This document shows positions 22,181 through 26,032 of a stretch of DNA of 26,032 bases, piece after piece. The position numbers and the translations under genes are program-made. The notes below the pieces were generated by a model that saw only the letters and a program-made list of their open reading frames with translations, did not search any database and was not told where the DNA came from. The DNA comes from UBA1372 sp964496075 (GTDB lineage Bacteria > Patescibacteriota > Microgenomatia > UBA12405): the NCBI GenBank assembly GCA_964496075.1, contig CAZBXB010000007.1, positions 1 to 26,032 on the forward strand, read 5' to 3'. The first letter of the stretch is position 1. Every line of letters begins with the position of its first letter.

Positions 22181-23383
22181 ATGATGAAAAGGGTTTTTCT
22201 AATATTGATGGTAATTGCCTTAGGAGGAGGATTGTATTGGGGTTTGCGATTGATGAATCAGAATCAGGATTTGAGGAGGAAGGCGGCTGATGAAATTATT
22301 GAAGCTGATTTTTATACTAATCCTAGTGATTTTTCCTCTGTTTTGGTTGGTGATACATTGAAAGTAGATGTGATTGCGACTATACCGGGTGATGTAGGTG
22401 TGGGAGTAATGTCTATTAAATTTAATTATGATGAGACAAAACTAAGCTTGACGAATGGTGTGGGAGACATTGGACTTAATAGTAATTTTTCTGATATTGG
22501 AGGTATTGTAGTTGATAGTGAAGGTTGGGCACAAATCTTAGTTTTTGTACCAACTAGTAAAAGTCAGATAACAGGAACGACTCCTCTGAGCGATCCGTTT
22601 ATTTCTTTTAATTTTGAAGTGTTAGCTTTAGGGGGAGCGAGTCTTGGTTTAGATGAAAGTTTCGTGGATATGAATATAGTTGGAGTTTATTCGGAGGGAG
22701 ATGTCAGTTTTGAGCTTAAAAAAACAGGTGGTGGAGTATTGACTGAAACTTTTGATTTGGGTGGAGGAGGAGGGCCAACGGCAGAACCAACGGCTGAGCC
22801 GACTAGTGGGGGAGAATCTGATGATGGGACACCAAAGCTTAGTTTCGACTTTACTTTTGCAGGAGTTAGAGCTGGAAGTAAGTGTGTTAATAATAAAGTA
22901 GTTGACGTGACAGTTATGAAAGGGAGTCAGAAAGAGTTATATGAGGATGTAGCGGTAGTGGCAAGTGGAGAGGAAAATAGTAGAAAGGAAACTATATTTA
23001 GAGTCTCAAACTTAGATATTTCTGGTGATTTTAGTGATATGACTGGTTTGGCCGTGTTTGTTAAAGGTCCAAAACACCTGCAAATGAAATTTGGAGTGGA
23101 TAGCCAGGATAAATATTATAATGTAGCCGGAGGAGAGATTGATTTGGAAGCCGGCAAGGTATTTGATTTTAGTGAATATTCACTAATGGCTGGAGATGTT
23201 GATGAAAATGGAACAGTAGATGCGATTGACTTTGTGGAGATTAAGAAAAGAGCAGCTATTCATGAGGCTACTGAGGAAGGAGAAGAGAGTCAGTATGATT
23301 TGGATGGAAGTTGCCAGGTAAATACGATTGATATGGCAATTTTAGTGCAATCCTTAAACGAAAAATACGATCAGGTGTATTAA
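22181..23383 (+). CDS. Secreted two-domain cohesin/dockerin-like protein
   Basis: A 400-residue exported protein, paralogous at its N-terminus to the preceding one: a hydrophobic helix, then LMNQNQDLRRKAA and a cohesin-like beta domain (GVGVMSIKFNYDETKLSLTNG; SDPFISFNFEVLA; about residues 35-185). A Gly/Pro/Glu/Thr linker (GGGGGPTAEPTAEPTS, about 193-212) follows. A second beta domain (about 220-340) has a KCVNN segment. A C-terminal dockerin-like EF-hand pair has AGDVDENGTVDAIDFVEIKK and QYDLDGSCQVNTIDMAILVQ. ATG at 22181 is followed by another ATG at 22184, and either may start translation. It is probably displayed on or near the cell surface. tRNA-Ile begins 34 bp downstream without an obvious terminator. 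Confidence 0.75.
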   Translation: MMKRVFLILMVIALGGGLYWGLRLMNQNQDLRRKAADEIIEADFYTNPSDFSSVLVGDTLKVDVIATIPGDVGVGVMSIKFNYDETKLSLTNGVGDIGLNSNFSDIGGIVVDSEGWAQILVFVPTSKSQITGTTPLSDPFISFNFEVLALGGASLGLDESFVDMNIVGVYSEGDVSFELKKTGGGVLTETFDLGGGGGPTAEPTAEPTSGGESDDGTPKLSFDFTFAGVRAGSKCVNNKVVDVTVMKGSQKELYEDVAVVASGEENSRKETIFRVSNLDISGDFSDMTGLAVFVKGPKHLQMKFGVDSQDKYYNVAGGEIDLEAGKVFDFSEYSLMAGDVDENGTVDAIDFVEIKKRAAIHEATEEGEESQYDLDGSCQVNTIDMAILVQSLNEKYDQVY

Positions 23384-23396
23384 AGCGGGAAAATTT

Positions 23397-23405
23397 TGGT
23401 AAAAT
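23397..23405 (+). promoter_or_regulatory. Extended -10 promoter of tRNA-Ile
   Basis: TG-G-TAAAAT ends 12 nt before the mature 5' end of tRNA-Ile. The spacing would give a 5' leader of about 6 nt. Confidence 0.45.
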
Positions 23406-23417
23406 ATTCCATTTACG

Positions 23418-23491
23418 GGGCAATTAGCTCAGTTGGTTAGAGCACAGTCCTGATAAGACTGGGGTCGGAGGTTCGAGTCCTCCATTGCCCA
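23418..23491 (+). tRNA. trnI: tRNA-Ile (GAU)
   Basis: The 74-nt cloverleaf has acceptor GGGCAAT/ATTGCCC, D arm GCTCAGTTGGTTAGAGC, anticodon stem CAGTC/GACTG with loop CTGATAA (anticodon GAT) and T arm GGAGGTTCGAGTCCTCC. Discriminator A is followed by CAA, so CCA must be added after transcription. It sits where the 16S-23S spacer tRNAs normally lie, but no 16S gene precedes it. Confidence 0.97.
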
Positions 23492-23539
23492 CAAAAGAAA
23501 AAATAAAACAGGTTGGGTAAAAATTTAGTAAAGTTGTTG

Positions 23540-23568
23540 TTGACCTTAGGTTGATTGTCGGTTAAAAT
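23540..23568 (+). promoter_or_regulatory. Strong promoter for tRNA-Ala/23S rRNA
   Basis: TTGACC (23540-23545) and TAAAAT (23563-23568) are separated by exactly 17 bp. The predicted start is near 23575. It lies between the two tRNA genes, so tRNA-Ala and 23S can be transcribed without tRNA-Ile and without any 16S gene. Confidence 0.75.
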
Positions 23569-23575
23569 ATAACAC

Positions 23576-23603
23576 TTGTGAATTGATGTTCACAATTTTT
23601 TTT
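23576..23603 (+). terminator. Terminator-like hairpin just after the rRNA promoter
   Basis: TTGTGAA-TTGATG-TTCACAA (23576-23595) forms a 7-bp stem followed at once by eight T (23596-23603). This is the form of an intrinsic terminator, although the stem is AT-rich. It would end transcripts coming from tRNA-Ile. For the promoter at 23540 it falls at about +1 to +28, so it may instead be a 5' structure or an attenuator. Confidence 0.55.
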
Positions 23604-23623
23604 AACATATGTGGGTTTGAGAC

Positions 23624-23697
23624 GGGCTTGTAGCTCAGTTGGTTAGAGCGCCTCGTTTGCAACGAGGAGGTCAGGAGTTCGAGTCTCCTCAGGTCCA
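23624..23697 (+). tRNA. trnA: tRNA-Ala (UGC)
   Basis: The 74-nt cloverleaf has acceptor GGGCTTG/CAGGTCC (with G·U pairs), D arm GCTCAGTTGGTTAGAGC identical to that of tRNA-Ile, anticodon stem CCTCG/CGAGG with loop TTTGCAA (anticodon TGC) and T arm AGGAGTTCGAGTCTCCT. Discriminator A is present and CCA is not encoded. It lies 53 bp upstream of the 23S gene. Confidence 0.97.
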
Positions 23698-23699
23698 CA

Positions 23700-23713
23700 G
23701 CTCTTTAAAAATT
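23700..23713 (+). promoter_or_regulatory. rRNA antitermination boxA
   Basis: GCTCTTTAAAAATT matches the boxA of bacterial rRNA spacers (the E. coli pre-23S spacer has the same GCTCTTTAAAAATT string). By established knowledge NusB/NusE bind it to keep RNA polymerase going through rRNA genes. It fits its place between tRNA-Ala and 23S. Confidence 0.75.
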
Positions 23714-23720
23714 AGGAAGC

Positions 23721-23744
23721 TTGGTAATTAAGTTTAGTTACCAA
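23721..23744 (+). promoter_or_regulatory. Pre-23S leader hairpin
   Basis: TTGGTAA (23721-23727) pairs perfectly with TTACCAA (23738-23744) around a 10-nt loop, just before the mature 23S 5' end. It may be a processing signal. Confidence 0.4.
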
Positions 23745-23900
23745 TTTCACAGAAATATTTAATAAAGCAAATAGTGGATGCCTTGGTTGCTAGAGCCGAA
23801 GAAGGACGTGGAAGACGACGAAACTCGTCGGGGAGCTGTCAACAGGCTTTGATCCGGCGGTATCCGAATGGGGAAACCCCCTACTGTGTAAACAGTGGGA

Positions 23901-24043
23901 ACCACTGTTTCATAGTGAATTTTCAATTTTCAATTTTCAATGATCAATGAATGGTTTAGTTTTTTAATTTCAAAATTAATTAATTTAAAAATTTATTGTA
24001 AATTGGATTTTGAGAATTAATGAATTTACTGTGAAGCAGTGGT
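23901..24043 (+). repeat. Hairpin-bounded AT-rich insertion A in 23S rRNA
   Basis: This insertion sits where E. coli helix 10 is a 25-nt hairpin. The outer arms ACCACTG and CAGTGGT pair. The arms stay complementary for about 20 bp inward, with several differences that convert to G·U pairs. Each end also folds alone (CACTG-TTTCA-TAGTG at 23903-23917; ACTG-TGAAG-CAGT at 24029-24040). Between them are five in-register heptads (23918-23952: AATTTTC three times, AATGATC, AATGAAT) and more AT-rich sequence with period 7. Confidence 0.8.
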
Positions 24044-24144
24044 TGGTAAGCTGGGGAACTGAAACATCTTAGTACCCAGAGGAAAATAAATCATAGAGAT
24101 TCCGTTAGTAGCGGTGAGCGAAAACGGAAAAGCCCAAACCTATC

Positions 24145-24284
24145 GGTGCTTCGCACCTAAATTTTCAAATACTAATTTTCAAATACCAATGAATGATTTA
24201 ATGTTTTAGTTTTTCAAAATTAAGGCATTGAAAATTGATTGTAAATTGAGAATTGTAAATTGGAATTTTAAGTGCGGAGCACTT
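24145..24284 (+). repeat. Hairpin-bounded AT-rich insertion B in 23S rRNA
   Basis: The left end is GGTGC-TTC-GCACC (24145-24157) and the right end is AAGTGC-GGA-GCACTT (24270-24284). Each is a perfect hairpin, and they are also mutually complementary with G·U pairs. The interior has heptads AATTTTC-AAATACT-AATTTTC-AAATACC-AATGAAT (24160-24194). A complementary set follows at 24227-24268 (ATTGAAA, ATTGATT, GTAAATT, GAGAATT, GTAAATT, GGAATTT). The whole could fold into one long stem. The site is in domain I, in the variable E. coli 270-370 region. Confidence 0.8.
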
Positions 24285-24475
24285 GGTGGGGGTTGTAGGG
24301 CTCTGTATAAAAAAACGAAAGAATAGAAGAATAATTTGGAATATTTAACCATAGAGAGTGAAAGTCTCGTATTTTAAATTTGAGTAGTTTTTGACAGAGT
24401 TCCTGAGTACTACGGGACACGCGAAATGCCGTAGGAATCCGGGGTGACCAAACTCCAAGGCTAAATACTCTAGCA

Positions 24476-24514
<39 letters not shown>

Positions 24515-25990
24515 ATACCCTGAGTAAGGGAGTGAAATAGATCTGAAACTATTTGCTAACAAACAGACAGAGCCTCAATTTATTGGGGTGATGTCGTGCC
24601 TATTGAAGAATGAGCCTGCGAGTACTTGTATACCGCGCTAGTTTAACCATGTTTTACATGGGGAGGCGTAGGGAAACCGAATCCTTGGCGAAAGTTAAGG
24701 TGCGTCTGAACAAGGCGTTAGCGGTATGCAGATGGCCCGAAACCGGTTGAGCTAACCATGAGCAGGGTGAACCCCGACGAAACTCGGGGGAAAGCCCGAA
24801 CCAATTAGAGCTGCAAATCTATTGGATGACTTGTGGTTAGAGGTAATATGCTTATCGAAACCGGATATAGCTGGCTCTCTCCGAAATATATTTAGGTATA
24901 GCGTCAGATGTTGGTTTGTGGGGGTAGAGCTACTGGATGAATGTTTAGAGATTTATCTCTGGCATTTAACCAAACTCCGAATACCGCAAACTTAATCTGG
25001 CAGTCAGTCCGACCGGGCTAAGCTGGCCGGGCGAGAGGGAAAGACCCCAGACTTCCGTATAAGGTCTCTAAATCTATGTTAAGTGGGAAAGGAAGTGATT
25101 CACCTTTGACAGTCAGGAGGTTGGCTTAGAAGCAGCCATCCTTTAAAGAAAGCGTAATAGCTCACTGATCGATTCAGGTGGATCGCGCCTAAAATGTAAG
25201 GAGGCTCAAACATAGTACCGAAGACGAAGATTCCCGATTTATCGGGAATGGTAGGAGAGCGTTCTGATGACAGTGAAGCCTGGGTGTAAACCTTGGTGGA
25301 GTTGTCAGAAGTGAGAATGCAGGCATGAGTAACGTAATTCCGGTGAGAATCCGGAACACCGAAAGCCCGAGGTTTCCTCAGCTACGTTGTTCGACTGAGG
25401 GTTAGGCGATCCTAACATGAACCCCGTTTAAGCGGGGTTAGTGGATGGATAACCGGTTAATATTCCGGTCCTTTTTATAAATCGTTTTAAGTTGGGGCGG
25501 GACAACATATGGTAGGTCCAGAGTCGATGTGATTCGACTTCTAAGTATCAAGTTAGAAAGTGTAGGCAAATCCGCACTTTCGTTTAAGGCGAGATACGAA
25601 TGAAAGTCCGACGCAAGTCGGGCAATTGGATTGATCTATGTGTTTCAAAAAAGCGTCGCAAATAGATTTATAAAAATTCGTACCGAAAACCGACACTGGT
25701 GGGCAGGTCGAGTAGACTAAGGTGATTGGGAGAAAGATGGTTAAGGAACTCAGCAAATTATCTGGGCGTAAGCTATGCAATATGCCCTGCCCGGTATAAT
25801 AACCGGGCTACAACAAAAGAATTCACGGCGACTGTTTATCAAAAACACAGGTCTCTGCAAACCCGCAAGGGGAAGTATAGGGGCTGAAGCCTGACCGGTG
25901 CCAGAAAGTTAAATGAACGGGTTTTTTCCGATTTATCGGAATCTGCCTGCGATTGAAGCTCTGGTGAACGTCAGCAGTAACTCTAACTGT

Positions 25991-26032
25991 CAACTTTTGG
26001 GCAGTTATAAAATCTAGCCATATGCTGGAATA
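25991..26032 (+). mobile_element. Group I intron in 23S rRNA at U1923 (5' end only)
   Basis: The conserved stretch after helix 69 should read TAACGGTCCTAAGGTAGCGAA. Here it breaks off after TAACTGT (25984-25990). The break is followed by CAACTTTTGG and then GCAGTTA (26001-26007), the complement of the exon end with a U·G pair at the last exon base. That is the P1 helix and internal guide of a group I intron with the 5' splice site after U1923 (E. coli numbering). This is the site used by the I-CeuI-bearing intron of Chlamydomonas. The intron core, any endonuclease gene and the 3' exon lie beyond the window. Confidence 0.8.

Noticed and set aside
25553..25780. 75-codon minus-strand ORF in the rRNA region
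   Set aside because: It lies wholly within conserved 23S rRNA sequence.

Overview
The window looks like part of a Candidate Phyla Radiation (Patescibacteria) genome, most likely Microgenomates-like. The basis is tandem short T4SS-type pilins, secreted proteins with cohesin-like and dockerin-like domains, a 23S rRNA gene carrying large insertions and a group I intron, and low GC. The lineage is inferred from gene content, not from a tree. TAA, TAG and TGA all act as stops and TGG is Trp, so the code is standard. tRNA 3' CCA is not encoded.

Layout. (1) 1-806: the last codons of a dockerin-type protein, a BrnT-like toxin/RHH antitoxin pair with a palindrome in its promoter, then a decayed dockerin tail. 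(2) 835-4098: FtsH, interrupted by a 453-residue LAGLIDADG intein exactly at a conserved motif. (3) 4121-5815 (minus): a protein with a C-terminal nucleoside-phosphorylase-like region. 5970-8339 (plus): an unrecognised, highly charged 789-residue protein. (4) 8399-16799 (minus): a T4SS-like envelope locus. It has six tandem small pilin-like membrane proteins, a 1072-residue secreted enzyme joining a TIM-barrel glycosidase-like region to a lytic transglycosylase domain, and a VirB6/TrbL-like polytopic protein. An AAA/DUF4143 ATPase gene sits inside it. (5) 16966-21126 (plus): a compact operon of a 7TM (UUP1-type) membrane protein, an ATP-grasp ligase fused to a retropepsin-like aspartyl protease domain, and two RimK-like ATP-grasp ligases. 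It looks like a peptide-ligation or tagging pathway of unknown substrate. (6) 21167-23383: two secreted proteins with cohesin-like and dockerin-like domains. (7) 23418-26032: tRNA-Ile(GAU), tRNA-Ala(UGC) and a partial 23S rRNA with no 16S upstream. The 23S carries two hairpin-bounded AT-rich insertions and, at E. coli position 1923, the start of a group I intron.

Two features run through the window. First, nearly every operon-first gene has a TANNNT -10 box (often extended, TGNTANNNT) ending only 5-8 nt before the start codon and no Shine-Dalgarno sequence. This predicts leaderless mRNAs. Several downstream operon genes do have Shine-Dalgarno sequences. Second, a degenerate A+T-rich tandem repeat of period 7 bp recurs between genes, inside a signal-peptide coding region and inside both 23S insertions, often beside small hairpins with TTC/GAA loops.
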